44,593 bases of DNA, from NCBI GenBank assembly GCA_905479685.1, contig CAJQNJ010000047.1:1-44593 (forward strand), written 5' to 3'. The position numbers and the translations under genes were made by a program. Origin of the DNA: an uncultured Acidimicrobiales bacterium. Lineage in GTDB: Bacteria; Actinomycetota; Acidimicrobiia; Acidimicrobiales; SHLQ01. This document shows, piece after piece, positions 17,323-26,616 of the stretch. Positions within the stretch are counted from its first letter, which is position 1; every line of letters starts with the position of its first letter. Below the pieces are notes generated by a model. The model was not told the DNA's origin. It made no database searches and saw only the letters and a list, made by a program, of their open reading frames with translations.

Positions 17323-18212
17323 CTGTTTCTGATCCGTGCCTGACGGGCCCGGCGGGAGTCACCGGCGGCTCGTAGCGCGTCGGGGTCGTCAGTCGACATG
17401 TACGTAGCACGCCAATTTTTCGGGCCGTTCCAGGTGACGGGAAGCACCACGGTCGAGCGTGAACGCTGTGCTGTCTCTGCGAACTGCAACGCCGCCAGAA
17501 GAATGCGGCGTTGTTGGTCGGGGTCCCCACTCGGTCCGACGGGATTGCCGAGAGGAAGATCGGTGAAGGCAAATCTCGGAACTCCGACCTCGTCGATGAT
17601 GTCGAGTGCGGATCCGATGATGATCGTCGAGATACCGTTTGCTTCAAGATGGCGTGCGGTCAGACCGACCGTTTGATGACATACCGGTCAGAGCGGGATG
17701 AGTACAACGAGGTCTACATCGTCTTTCGTGAACTCCTGATGGAGTTCCGCGGCCCAGGTCTCCGTTCGCCGCTGACTGTAGACCGTCGGGATTCCGGCAA
17801 ATCGTGGAGCGAGTGCGCCAATGATCCCGTCATCAGCCAGTTGACGAAGGTGGTCGAGTGGCAAGAAGGATCCGAGATCGTCGGTCGTTGTTGCCTCCTT
17901 GTGCCAAGAGAGGTGTTCGGTAGTCATCGACGTAGGGGCAGGAGTGGAGGGCGCGGTGTACGGCTCGAGCGGTGCGTCGCGTTCCAGCGATGCAGTGGTG
18001 ATGACGCCCACCCGGCATTCGGCCAAGGGTCTGCGCAGAGGCGCGAAGGGGGCTTCGGTGTGTGCCGCCCACCGATATGGAACGCGGTAACCCTGAGCGG
18101 CGTAGTACGCGCGTGATTTGTCGATGTAGCGGACGAAGGTGTGAGGATCGTGCGTCACTCCATCAGTGTGGCAGGTCGGTGTCGAATCGACGAGGGTCGC
18201 TGGATTGAGCAT
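17307..18212 (-). CDS. Selenoprotein of the glycine/sarcosine/betaine reductase B-like family (in-frame TGA = Sec175)
   Basis: One frame runs from 18212 to a stop at 17307, interrupted only by TGA at 17688-17690. Translation before it ends DDVDLVVLIPL; after it continues PVCHQTVGLTARHLEANGI, then VGVPRFAFTDLPLGNPVG. From memory, this family carries a CPVCHQ or UPxC motif exactly here, so the TGA stands in place of a redox cysteine; read as Sec the product has 301 residues with U175 and C178 (UxxC). The N-terminal half (APLRRPLAECRVGVITTAS, FLPLDHLRQLADDGIIGALAPR) also fits the family. A hairpin follows the TGA. Function is unknown; a thiol redox role is inferred. The start is uncertain (GTG at 18158 is an alternative). 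It overlaps the end of hspR by 16 bases and is divergent from clpB. A nonsense mutation is the alternative. Confidence 0.85.
17657..17690 (-). promoter_or_regulatory. Candidate bacterial SECIS hairpin after the in-frame TGA
   Basis: On the mRNA strand, 16 bases after UGA, CGGUC (17671-17667) and GACCG (17661-17657) form a 5-bp GC-rich stem around the loop GGUCU. The loop begins 21 bases after UGA with G in its first two positions, as in the loose bacterial SECIS model. The stem is short, so the call is tentative. Confidence 0.5.
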
Positions 18213-18268
18213 CGACGTGGATCTTCAGTCTTGAATGCGCGAAGAAGAGGAATATTTTCAGTCCCGTG

Positions 18269-18293
18269 AAGTTGAGTCATGTGTACTCAACTT
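18269..18293. promoter_or_regulatory. HAIR-like HspR operator between clpB and the selenoprotein gene
   Basis: AAGTTGAGT, the spacer CATGTGT and ACTCAACTT form a perfect 9-bp inverted repeat with the 7-base spacing of HspR sites (consensus CTTGAGT-N7-ACTCAAG). It lies 83 bases before clpB and 56 bases before the divergent selenoprotein gene. Confidence 0.82.
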
Positions 18294-18376
18294 TGGTCGG
18301 CTCGTCCGGCCGCGACGTCGCCGGCGAACGGCGGGCATACGAGGCTCATGGAGTCCCGCCGTGCTAGGAGGTATTC

Positions 18377-20863
18377 ATGGCAATCGATCCAAATCAGTGG
18401 ACACAAAAGACCCGCGAAGGGTTCATAGCCGCACAAGAGTTGGCCAAGGCAGAGTCTCACCCGGAGGTCACGCCAGACCATCTCCTCCTGGCGCTTGTCG
18501 GACAGGCCGACGGCATCGTCTTGCCGATCTTGCAGCGGCTCGGTCAAGAGCCTCTCGCGGTTCGAAATCGTCTGACCGAACGACTTGGCGAACTCCCCAA
18601 AGCCTTTGGGGCCGAAACGCAGCAGTCTCGCGAGCTCATCAATGCATTCGATGCTGCCGAGATCGTCCGAAACGATCTGGGCGACGACTACTTGTCCACA
18701 GAGCACTTGTTGCTGGCCCTTTCCACCCGCCTCGAGTTGGATCGATCCGAGGTTCTCGAGGCGCTGCGAGAGGTTCGCGGGTCACATCGGGTGACCAGTC
18801 AGAACCCCGAAGATCAGTACCAGTCGCTCGAGAAGTACGCACGGGATCTGACCGCTGCGGCGCGTGCGCAAAAGCTCGACCCGGTGATCGGGCGTGACGA
18901 CGAGATCCGCCGGGTGATCCAGGTGCTGTCGCGTCGCACGAAGAACAATCCTGTACTCATCGGCGAACCCGGGGTAGGCAAGACGGCAATCGTCGAAGGC
19001 CTCGCGAATCGAATTGTCGAAGGTGATGTACCCGAGTCGCTGAAGAACAAGACGATCATGTCCCTCGATCTCTCATCGATGGTCGCGGGTGCCAAGTACC
19101 GGGGCGAGTTCGAAGAGCGCCTCAAGGCGGTGCTCAAGGAGATCGAAGACTCCGATGGCGAGATCATCACGTTCATCGACGAACTCCATACCGTGGTGGG
19201 CGCTGGTGCCGGTGGCGAGGGTGCGATGGACGCCGGCAACATGCTCAAGCCGATGCTCGCTCGCGGTGAGTTGCGTATGGTCGGCGCAACCACACTCGAT
19301 GAGTTTCGCAAGTACATCGAAAAGGATGCTGCGCTGGAGCGTCGGTTCCAGCAGGTTCTCGTCGATCCGCCATCGGTCGAGGACACGATTGCGATCCTGC
19401 GCGGTTTGGCCGAGCGTTACGAAGTTCACCACGGCGTGCGCATCCAAGACGCCGCCCTCGTCAGCGCGGCCGTTCTCTCCGACCGATACCTGACCGGTCG
19501 GTTCCTGCCAGACAAGGCGATCGACCTCGTCGATGAAGCTGCCTCGAAACTACGTATCGAGATCGATTCGGTTCCCATGGAGATCGATGTGGTCGATCGT
19601 CGTGTTCGACAACTCGAGATGGAACGGGTTGCACTCGAAAAGGAGTCGGACCGCGCATCGAAGGAGCGGCTTGCCGACCTCGAGGTGGAGGTGGCAGATC
19701 TCACCGAGAAGCTGAGTGCGATGAAGGTGCATTGGCAAAGCGAGAAGGATGCGATCGCAGAAATTCGGACCCGTAAGGAGCAGCTGGAACAATTGCGGCT
19801 CGATGTCGACCGCGAATCCGATCTGAACAAAGCGGCCGAAATTCGATACGGCCTCATCCCAACGCTCGAAGCCGAGATCGATGACGCGACGTCGCGACTC
19901 GACGAATTGCAGGGCGACAACGTGATGCTCAAAGAAGAGGTCGATGCCGAAGACGTCGCTGAGGTGGTCAGCGCATGGACCGGCGTGCCCGTCTCGCGTT
20001 TGCTCGAAGGTGAGATCCAGAAGCTCATTCGCCTCGAGGAAGTTCTCCATGAGCGCGTGATCGGCCAAGAAGATGCGGTGGCCGTGGTTGCGAATGCAAT
20101 TCGCCGGAGCCGGGCGGGTCTGTCCGATCCGCATCGGCCGATCGGCAGTTTCCTCTTTCTCGGCCCGACCGGTGTTGGAAAGACCGAACTCGCTCGATCG
20201 CTCGCGGATTTCTTGTTCGACGACGAGCGAGCGATGATCCGCATCGACATGAGTGAGTACATGGAAAAGCACTCCGTGTCCCGACTCATCGGGGCCCCGC
20301 CCGGCTACGTCGGGTACGACGCTGGCGGGCAACTCACTGAAGCGGTGCGGCGGCGGCCATATGCCGTCGTCTTGCTCGACGAGGTCGAAAAGGCGCACGC
20401 CGATGTCTTCAACGTGCTCCTGCAGTTGCTCGACGATGGGCGGCTGACCGATGGTCAAGGCCGCACGGTGAACTTCTCGAACGTTGTCTTGATCATGACA
20501 TCGAACCTCGCCGGAGATCCCAACGATTTCTTCCGGCCAGAATTCATCAACCGCATCGACGACATGGTGCGGTTCCGCGAGCTCACTGAGAGCGACCTCC
20601 GAGAGATCGTTGACATTCAGCTCTCGTTGTTCCAGGCACGCCTCACATCCCGACGAATCGATCTGGACGTGAGCGCTGAGGCTCGATCCTGGCTGGCCAA
20701 AGAGGGGTATGACCCGGCCTTTGGTGCTCGACCGCTCAAACGGGTGGTGCAGCGTGAGGTGGCCGACAAATTGGCGATTCACTTGCTCGACGGGACGTTC
20801 GCCGAGGACTCATCGATCTCGGTCGGCGTGTCGGCCGATGGTACGAGCCTCGAATTCGCCTGA
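18377..20863 (+). CDS. clpB: ATP-dependent disaggregase ClpB
   Basis: Hexameric AAA+ machine that rescues aggregated proteins with DnaK. AGGAGG five bases before the ATG is a strong ribosome binding site. In order: N-terminal double Clp repeat (about 1-145), first AAA+ domain with [15 protein letters not shown] near residue 195, the coiled-coil middle domain (about 405-520) that marks ClpB, and a second AAA+ domain with [15 protein letters not shown] near residue 595 and [10 protein letters not shown] near the end. Between TSNLA and FFRPEFINR only about five residues remain, where other ClpB have about 30, so one helix is missing; total length is 828 against 850-870. An HspR-type site lies upstream. 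Confidence 0.96.
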   Translation: MAIDPNQWTQKTREGFIAAQELAKAESHPEVTPDHLLLALVGQADGIVLPILQRLGQEPLAVRNRLTERLGELPKAFGAETQQSRELINAFDAAEIVRNDLGDDYLSTEHLLLALSTRLELDRSEVLEALREVRGSHRVTSQNPEDQYQSLEKYARDLTAAARAQKLDPVIGRDDEIRRVIQVLSRRTKNNPVLIGEPGVGKTAIVEGLANRIVEGDVPESLKNKTIMSLDLSSMVAGAKYRGEFEERLKAVLKEIEDSDGEIITFIDELHTVVGAGAGGEGAMDAGNMLKPMLARGELRMVGATTLDEFRKYIEKDAALERRFQQVLVDPPSVEDTIAILRGLAERYEVHHGVRIQDAALVSAAVLSDRYLTGRFLPDKAIDLVDEAASKLRIEIDSVPMEIDVVDRRVRQLEMERVALEKESDRASKERLADLEVEVADLTEKLSAMKVHWQSEKDAIAEIRTRKEQLEQLRLDVDRESDLNKAAEIRYGLIPTLEAEIDDATSRLDELQGDNVMLKEEVDAEDVAEVVSAWTGVPVSRLLEGEIQKLIRLEEVLHERVIGQEDAVAVVANAIRRSRAGLSDPHRPIGSFLFLGPTGVGKTELARSLADFLFDDERAMIRIDMSEYMEKHSVSRLIGAPPGYVGYDAGGQLTEAVRRRPYAVVLLDEVEKAHADVFNVLLQLLDDGRLTDGQGRTVNFSNVVLIMTSNLAGDPNDFFRPEFINRIDDMVRFRELTESDLREIVDIQLSLFQARLTSRRIDLDVSAEARSWLAKEGYDPAFGARPLKRVVQREVADKLAIHLLDGTFAEDSSISVGVSADGTSLEFA

Positions 20864-20990
20864 TTGACAGGGTCGATTGGCCCAACAATTTGGTCCAAAA
20901 GGCTTTTGGTTGAGCAAATCGGCAGATCTACTCTCGCGGTATCGACCAAGTCGTCACACGACGGTGACCTGGTCGCTCGAGGAGACTGCA

Positions 20991-22004
20991 GTGGAAACTC
21001 AGACGACAGAGTCAAGTACTAATCGTTCTACTCGGACGATTGGATTATCGTTGGTGGCTGCGGCTTTGGTCGTTGTCTCGGTCATCACGATGGCTGGTTC
21101 GGTGTCCGCACAAAGTGGCCCCGCGGCGAACTGCCGTGGCGCAAGCGTGACCGGCTTCGGTTCTGACTATTACGGCCTTGGAGACTTCGGCAATCGACTG
21201 CAGTCCACCTCGCCCGTCCTGAGAGATTACGTCCTGGCGTCGCCGCTGGAACCGGGCGCGTACGTGCTCGACGCAGTCTCCTATGACGGGTATCTGGGAC
21301 GTGAGCAGTTCGATCCACAACCGCAAGAGCAGTGGTACGTCCAGTTTCTGTCAGCCGATGGAACGATTGTTGCAACATCTGGGGTCACGGGCGACCTCGA
21401 AGACGGTGTTGATGAAGCGACGTGGTCCGGGAATCTCGGTGAGGTCACGATCGATCAAACGGCGGTCGTCGTGCGAATACAACATGCATCGCCTGGTTCG
21501 ATCAGCGTGAACTCCGTTCGTCCGGTCTGCCTCGGTGCCACGGCAATCGCAGTACCCGACAGCACACTCGTGATCGACTTCAACAGCACCGCTGCAACAG
21601 GATCCAACGTCATGGTGGCCTGTGGTGATCTCGAAGAATCTGCAAGAGGGACAATGATCGATCTGTTGATCGAAGGGCTTCCAGCAGGCTCTGATTGTGC
21701 TGTCGCTTATCCAGAGGAATTGATCTGCACAGTGGTGGTCGCACCACCGTCGACCGAAGGTTCGAACAGTCCGGGTGGTGTCGACATCCAGATTCCTGAC
21801 AGTGGCGATACCTCGATCCTCGTCAACATCGACTGTGCTCCTATAGCGATCGCAGGCCCGACGACGACCGCACCTCCAACCGATGTCGCCGGAGTGGTCG
21901 AAAACGCACCGACGACGACCGCACCTCCAACCGATGTCGCCGGAATAGTCGAAAACGCACCGACAGCACAGGTGCAACCAGGTACGCCCGCCTTCACTGG
22001 TTGA
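20991..22004 (+). CDS. Secreted protein with Thr/Pro-rich repeats, unknown function
   Basis: Not recognised. The GTG at 20991 has GGAG six bases upstream; the frame is open back to 20877 but without a better signal. Residues 15-38 form a hydrophobic signal segment (TIGLSLVAAALVVVSVITMA) with a likely cut after SVSA. The mature part is acidic, with beta-type sequence and five or so cysteines, perhaps disulfide-bonded. Near the C-terminus a 17-residue unit (TTTAPPTDVAGVVENAP) occurs twice, then AQVQPGTPAFTG and stop. It has no C-terminal membrane segment or complete sorting signal. It stands alone between clpB and purA. Confidence 0.75.
   Translation: METQTTESSTNRSTRTIGLSLVAAALVVVSVITMAGSVSAQSGPAANCRGASVTGFGSDYYGLGDFGNRLQSTSPVLRDYVLASPLEPGAYVLDAVSYDGYLGREQFDPQPQEQWYVQFLSADGTIVATSGVTGDLEDGVDEATWSGNLGEVTIDQTAVVVRIQHASPGSISVNSVRPVCLGATAIAVPDSTLVIDFNSTAATGSNVMVACGDLEESARGTMIDLLIEGLPAGSDCAVAYPEELICTVVVAPPSTEGSNSPGGVDIQIPDSGDTSILVNIDCAPIAIAGPTTTAPPTDVAGVVENAPTTTAPPTDVAGIVENAPTAQVQPGTPAFTG
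21858..21959 (+). repeat. 51-bp tandem repeat, two copies
   Basis: Units 21858-21908 and 21909-21959 differ at two positions (GAGTGGTC against GAATAGTC) and encode the 17-residue Thr/Pro repeat in the secreted protein; a third partial copy starts at 21960. The near identity at DNA level points to recent duplication. Confidence 0.9.
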
Positions 22005-22025
22005 CACAGGCCTCGTCGGCACAAA

Positions 22026-22065
22026 TCCGACCGGTGCGTCACGGCGATAGAGTCCGTCGGTCGGA
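22026..22065 (+). terminator. Hairpin before purA
   Basis: TCCGACCG (22026-22033) pairs with CGGTCGGA (22058-22065), with a second pairing ACGG/CCGT inside, and GTTTTCT follows. It could end the preceding transcript or act as a leader structure of purA. No other gene lies in the 85-base gap. Confidence 0.45.
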
Positions 22066-22089
22066 GTTTTCTGACTGGGAGGGGTTGGC

Positions 22090-23370
22090 ATGGGCGCCAC
22101 AGTCATAGTCGGTACCCAATGGGGTGACGAAGGCAAGGGCAAGTTCACCGACTTGCTCGCACGCGACATGACCACGGTCGTGCGCTTCCAGGGTGGTCAC
22201 AATGCTGGTCACACGATCGTCGTCGAGGGGGAGAGTTTTGCGCTGCAGCTCGTGCCCTCGGGTGTGTTGTACGACCACATCACCCCAGTGATCGGTAACG
22301 GAGTCGTCGTTGATCCAGGCGTGCTGCTCAAAGAAATCGCGATGCTCGAGTCGAAGGGCGTCAACACGTCCAAGCTGCGCATCAGCGGTAATGCACATCT
22401 GATCTTTCCCTACCACCAGAGTCTCGATGCGCTTCAGGAGCGTCATCTCGGAAAGAACAAGCTCGGCACGACCAAGCGGGGTATCGGGCCGGCGTACGCA
22501 GACAAATCGATGCGGACTGGCCTTCGGGTTCAGGACATGCTCGACGAGAAGATCTTCCGCCAAAAACTCGAAGTTGTGCTGCATCAGCTCAATCCGGTGA
22601 TGGCTCGCGTCTACAACAAACTCGGGTTCGACATCGACGAGATCGCCGAAACGTTCGTGAACGAGTACCGCCCGAAGATCGAACCGATGGTGACCGACGC
22701 GATTGCCCTTGTCCACGATCGGCTCGAAGCGGGTGACGAAATACTGCTCGAAGGCGCGCAAGCCACGTTCCTGGATCTCGATCACGGCACCTACCCATAC
22801 GTGACTTCGTCGAATCCAACCGCTGGCGGTGCATGTGTCGGTTCTGGTGTCGGACCTCGCTACATCGACCGCGTTGTCGGTGTTGCCAAGGCGTACATCA
22901 CCCGAGTGGGAGCGGGACCGTTTCCCACCGAACTCTTCGACGACGTTGGCGAACACCTTGTTGATGTCGGCCACGAATACGGGACGAATACGGGACGTCG
23001 CCGTCGACCCGGCTATTTCGACTGCGTCATGATGCGCTACGCACGACGAGTGAACTCGTTGTCCGAACTTGGTATCACGAAGCTTGACGTCCTCGACGAC
23101 CTCGATTCGATCAAGGTATGCGTCGCGTACGAACACGAGGGTGAGCGCCTCGAAGACTTTCCGTATCACCAGACCGTGTTGCACAACGTCACACCGATCT
23201 ACGAGACCTTGCCAGGATGGAAGACCGATCTGACCAGCGCCACCGATCGATCCGAGCTCCCCACGGCGGCACTCGACTATCTGACCTTCATCGAGGAGCA
23301 GTGCGGAATGCCGGTTGGATTGGTCGGAGTCGGGCCTGGTCGCAAACAAGTCCTGGACTTCCAGGCGTAG
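22090..23370 (+). CDS. purA: Adenylosuccinate synthetase
   Basis: Joins IMP and aspartate with GTP hydrolysis, the first step to AMP. The family hallmarks are present: [17 protein letters not shown] at residues 8-24 (GTP loop with catalytic Asp), [12 protein letters not shown] with the catalytic His, the IMP site [14 protein letters not shown], and GPGRKQ near the C-terminus. 426 residues is normal. A strong GGGAGGGG ribosome binding site lies upstream. It opens a run of seven same-strand purine genes; purD follows after 21 bases. Confidence 0.97.
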   Translation: MGATVIVGTQWGDEGKGKFTDLLARDMTTVVRFQGGHNAGHTIVVEGESFALQLVPSGVLYDHITPVIGNGVVVDPGVLLKEIAMLESKGVNTSKLRISGNAHLIFPYHQSLDALQERHLGKNKLGTTKRGIGPAYADKSMRTGLRVQDMLDEKIFRQKLEVVLHQLNPVMARVYNKLGFDIDEIAETFVNEYRPKIEPMVTDAIALVHDRLEAGDEILLEGAQATFLDLDHGTYPYVTSSNPTAGGACVGSGVGPRYIDRVVGVAKAYITRVGAGPFPTELFDDVGEHLVDVGHEYGTNTGRRRRPGYFDCVMMRYARRVNSLSELGITKLDVLDDLDSIKVCVAYEHEGERLEDFPYHQTVLHNVTPIYETLPGWKTDLTSATDRSELPTAALDYLTFIEEQCGMPVGLVGVGPGRKQVLDFQA

Positions 23371-23391
23371 CGATACACAGGGGGCGAGACC

Positions 23392-24621
23392 ATGACGCGA
23401 GTGGTGGTAGTCGGTTCCGGTGGACGCGAGCATGCGTTGGCCGATGTGCTTGGTCGCACCGCCGAGTCTGTCGTCGTCACACCTGGCAACCCAGGGATTC
23501 CTGGCTCGGTTGAAACACCTGCCACCGAACTCGAAGCGGACTTGTTCGTCATTGGCCCCGAAGTACCACTAGTCGAGGGGCTGGCCGATGAACTTCGCGC
23601 GCAGGGAAAGCTGGTCTTCGGGCCAGGTCGAGATGGGGCACAACTCGAAGGCAGCAAGGCGTGGATGAAGGAGTTGTTCGCCGCGGCTGGTGTGCCGACC
23701 GCCGCCTACGGTTCGTTCTCCGAAGTTGAAGCAGCGCTCGCCTATCTCTCCACGATGTCTGCACCATTCGTGATCAAGACCGATGGACTCGCCGCCGGGA
23801 AGGGTGTGGTCGTCACGAATGACCGAGCTGAGGCCGAGGCCGCAGTGCGCAGTTATCTCTCTGGTGAGGCGTTCGGCGACGCCGGATCGACTGTCGTGAT
23901 CGAGGAAGGCTTGACGGGCCCCGAGGTCTCCGTCTTTGCCGTGTGTGATGGGCACAAGGCAGTGCTGCTTGCTCCAGCGCAGGATCACAAACGCATCTTC
24001 GACAACGACGAGGGGCCCAATACCGGAGGCATGGGGGCATACACGCCACTTCCGTGGGCAGACGCTGGTCTTCTCGAGATGGTGGAGCGAGAAGCGATCA
24101 ACCCCACCTTGGCGGAGCTTCGTCGTCGCGGCATCGACTATCGAGGCGTGCTGTACGCCGGGCTCATGTTGACCCCTGCTGGGCCGAAGATGCTCGAGTA
24201 CAACGTGCGGTTCGGCGACCCCGAGACCCAGGTTGTGCTTCCCCGAATCGATTCCGATCTGGTGCAATTGCTGATGGAGGCTGCGGCGGGCAACATCGAG
24301 TCTGAGCCGACCTTTTCGAATGACGCCCATGTGATCGTGGTGTGCGCGAGCGAGGGTTATCCCGCTTCACCACGAACAGGTGATGTCATTCACGGGATCG
24401 GTGCCGCCCGAGCCATCGATGGCGTTTCGGTGTATGCCGCTGGGGTGAAAGAGAACGCGGCTGGCGAACTGATCACCGGTGGAGGTCGGGTGCTGAACGT
24501 TGTGGGTCGGGGAAGAACAGTAGATGAGGCGGTTGCCAAGGCGTACGAGGGCGTTGCCGCAATAGAGTTTCCCGGGATGCACGTCCGATCCGATATCGCC
24601 GCACAAGCGCGAGAAAGTTAG
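23392..24621 (+). CDS. purD: Phosphoribosylamine-glycine ligase (GAR synthetase)
   Basis: ATP-grasp enzyme that joins glycine to phosphoribosylamine, the second step of IMP synthesis. Seen are VVVGSGGREHALA at the start, GPEVPLVEGLADELR, the ATP-grasp region PFVIKTDGLAAGKGVVV, the motif DHKRIFDNDEGPNTGGMGAYTP (interrupted here for length), and YNVRFGDPETQVVLPR. 409 residues is slightly short of the usual 420-430. A G-rich ribosome binding site (GGGGG) precedes the ATG; purE follows after six bases. Confidence 0.96.
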   Translation: MTRVVVVGSGGREHALADVLGRTAESVVVTPGNPGIPGSVETPATELEADLFVIGPEVPLVEGLADELRAQGKLVFGPGRDGAQLEGSKAWMKELFAAAGVPTAAYGSFSEVEAALAYLSTMSAPFVIKTDGLAAGKGVVVTNDRAEAEAAVRSYLSGEAFGDAGSTVVIEEGLTGPEVSVFAVCDGHKAVLLAPAQDHKRIFDNDEGPNTGGMGAYTPLPWADAGLLEMVEREAINPTLAELRRRGIDYRGVLYAGLMLTPAGPKMLEYNVRFGDPETQVVLPRIDSDLVQLLMEAAAGNIESEPTFSNDAHVIVVCASEGYPASPRTGDVIHGIGAARAIDGVSVYAAGVKENAAGELITGGGRVLNVVGRGRTVDEAVAKAYEGVAAIEFPGMHVRSDIAAQARES

Positions 24622-24627
24622 GGAGAA

Positions 24628-25080
24628 ATGGCCAAGGTTGCTGTACTGATGGGTTCGCCGAACGACGCCGACAAAATGGCTGCAGCGGGGGAGACCCTCG
24701 AGCAGTTCGGGATCGAAGCCGATGTTCGGGTCATGTCGGCGCACCGGACACCTGCGAAGGTGGCTGAGTTCATCGGTGGTGCACGTGAGAACGGCTACTC
24801 GGCGATCATCTGTGGAGCGGGGATGGCTGCGCACCTCGCTGGCGCCGCGGCGGCACACACCACACTTCCTGTCATTGGCGTGCCGCTGTCCGGTGGGGGG
24901 CTCGATGGAGTCGACGCGCTCTATGCAACGGTGCAGATGCCCAAGGGGATTCCGGTCGCCACGGTCGCGATCAACGGGTCGATGAATGCCGCTTTGTTGG
25001 TGGTGCAGATGTTGGCCATCAGCGACGAAGGACTTCAGGCTCAGCTGACCGCACATCGACAAGAGATGGCCACGCGCTGA
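24628..25080 (+). CDS. purE: N5-carboxyaminoimidazole ribonucleotide mutase
   Basis: Class I PurE moves the carboxyl group of N5-CAIR to carbon 4 to give CAIR. Typical motifs are [12 protein letters not shown] (most members have GSxSD), [12 protein letters not shown] with the catalytic histidine, and [18 protein letters not shown]. 150 residues is normal. Class I enzymes need N5-CAIR from PurK, which is not in this window and must be elsewhere. GGGAG precedes the ATG. It lies in the same-strand run with purD and purB. Confidence 0.95.
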   Translation: MAKVAVLMGSPNDADKMAAAGETLEQFGIEADVRVMSAHRTPAKVAEFIGGARENGYSAIICGAGMAAHLAGAAAAHTTLPVIGVPLSGGGLDGVDALYATVQMPKGIPVATVAINGSMNAALLVVQMLAISDEGLQAQLTAHRQEMATR

Positions 25081-25120
25081 TGTTCAGAAACGGTGTCCGA
25101 GTTCGACAGCAGGCCCTTCG

Positions 25121-26539
25121 ATGACTGTTCCGAACGTTCTTGCTGGCCGCTATGCCAGTGCCGACATGCTCGACATCTGGACACCGGAAGCGAAGATTGT
25201 TCTCGAGCGGGAGCTCTGGATCGCCGTGCTTCGAGCCCAAGCCGAGCTTGGTGTTGACGTGCCCTCTGGGGTGATCGAAGCCTACGAAGCTGTTGTGTCA
25301 AACGTCGATCTTGCGTCGATCGCTGATCGAGAGAAGATCACTCGACACGATGTGAAGGCGCGGATCGAGGAGTTCAGTGCCCTCGCTGGGCACGAGCACA
25401 TTCACAAAGGGATGACATCGCGAGACCTCACCGAGAACGTCGAGCAGCTGCAGATTCGTCGGAGCCTCGAGTTGATCCGGTCCCGGATCATCACAACCTT
25501 GGTTCGACTCACCGAACGCGCCGTCGAATATTCCGAGGTCGCGATGGCCGGTCGGAGTCACAACGTCGCAGCACAGGTGACGACGCTGGGCAAACGGTTC
25601 GCGAACACCGCCGAGGAGTTGCTTCAGGCCTATGTCCGAATTGATGAGCTGATCGTTCGGTACCCGCTTCGCGGCATCAAGGGCCCCATGGGAACCCAGC
25701 AGGATCTCCTCGATCTCCTTGGTGACAAAGATGCGGTTGTCGCGCTCGAGCAACAAGTAGCGCGACATCTCGGGTTCGATTCGGCGCTCGACAGTGTGGG
25801 TCAGGTTTATCCGAGGTCACTTGATCTCGATGTTGTCTCGGCGTTGCTGCAGGTGGCCTCGGGTCCTGCGAGTTTCTGCAACACGCTGCGCCTCATGGCC
25901 GGCCAGGAGCTCGTGACCGAAGGCTTCAAGGAGGGCCAAGTCGGTTCATCGGCCATGCCTCACAAGATGAACGCTCGTTCCTCCGAGCGAGTGGTTGGCT
26001 TCCAGGCAATCTTGCGTGGCCACCTGACCATGGTTGGTTCGCTGGCTGGCGACCAGTGGAACGAAGGAGATGTCAGCTGCTCGGTCGTTCGACGTGTTGC
26101 GCTGCCTGACGCATTTCTTGCGCTCGACGGGTTGTTCGAAACGTTCCTCACGATTCTCGACGAGTTCGGTGCCTTTCCCGCCGTCATCGATCGTGAGCTC
26201 GAGCGGTATTTGCCATTTCTGTCGACTACGAAGTTGCTCATGGCCGCCGTCAAGGCAGGTGCGGGACGCGAACAGGCGCATGAGGCGATCAAGGAACATG
26301 CGGTGGCCGTCGCATTGGACATGCGCCAAGGCGGCCGCACCGACAACGATCTACTCGATCGCCTTGCCGCGGACCCTCGGTTTCCCGGTGACCCCGCAGA
26401 GCTCGACGCAGCTGTCTCGGACCCGATTGGACTCAGCGGTCTTGCTCGAGAACACGTCGCAGCCATCGAATCCCGGGTCGGGACACTCGCTGCCGCCCAT
26501 CCTGAAGCCGCGACATACCGGCCAGGTGGAATCCTCTAG
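25121..26539 (+). CDS. purB: Adenylosuccinate lyase
   Basis: Acts twice in purine synthesis: it releases fumarate from SAICAR and from adenylosuccinate. The fumarase/aspartase signature GSSAMPHKMNARSSERVVG is present around residue 275, with the catalytic His region GRSHNVAAQVTTLGKR and GMTSRDLTEN nearer the N-terminus. 472 residues is normal. No clear ribosome binding site precedes the ATG at 25121, so the start could be slightly off. It sits between purE and purC. Confidence 0.95.
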   Translation: MTVPNVLAGRYASADMLDIWTPEAKIVLERELWIAVLRAQAELGVDVPSGVIEAYEAVVSNVDLASIADREKITRHDVKARIEEFSALAGHEHIHKGMTSRDLTENVEQLQIRRSLELIRSRIITTLVRLTERAVEYSEVAMAGRSHNVAAQVTTLGKRFANTAEELLQAYVRIDELIVRYPLRGIKGPMGTQQDLLDLLGDKDAVVALEQQVARHLGFDSALDSVGQVYPRSLDLDVVSALLQVASGPASFCNTLRLMAGQELVTEGFKEGQVGSSAMPHKMNARSSERVVGFQAILRGHLTMVGSLAGDQWNEGDVSCSVVRRVALPDAFLALDGLFETFLTILDEFGAFPAVIDRELERYLPFLSTTKLLMAAVKAGAGREQAHEAIKEHAVAVALDMRQGGRTDNDLLDRLAADPRFPGDPAELDAAVSDPIGLSGLAREHVAAIESRVGTLAAAHPEAATYRPGGIL

Positions 26540-26604
26540 CCGGTCGCACAGCAAAAGTTCATCTCGATCTGGAGTTCGTCGAGGCATCTTGCACGATTGA
26601 CGAA

Positions 26605-26610
26605 TATGTT
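26605..26610 (+). promoter_or_regulatory. -10 box of a probable leaderless purC transcript
   Basis: TATGTT lies exactly six bases before the GTG start of purC; GAGG directly touches the start codon and is badly placed for ribosome binding. This suggests an internal promoter in the purine run. Confidence 0.5.
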
Positions 26611-26616
26611 CTGAGG

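Noticed and set aside
17234-17647. 137-codon minus-strand frame covering the end of hspR and the gap
   Set aside because: It overlaps the second half of the selenoprotein in another frame; the selenoprotein frame matches a family, this one does not.
17307-17690. Reading the selenoprotein TGA as a plain stop, leaving a 174-residue protein and a non-coding tail
   Set aside because: The sequence after the TGA continues the family domain in the same frame for 126 residues without a break, which a real stop would not preserve.
19550-20782. 410-codon minus-strand frame opposite clpB (similar long antisense frames lie opposite dnaK at 13577-14539 and purF at 36555-37709)
   Set aside because: All are antisense to well-supported genes and have biased, motif-free translations.
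20895-20909. Palindrome CCAAAAG-G-CTTTTGG after clpB
   Set aside because: The centre is too tight for a good hairpin and no T-tract follows; too weak to call a terminator or operator.
22039-23433. 464-codon minus-strand frame opposite purA
   Set aside because: It is a shadow of purA; no start signal or recognisable motif.
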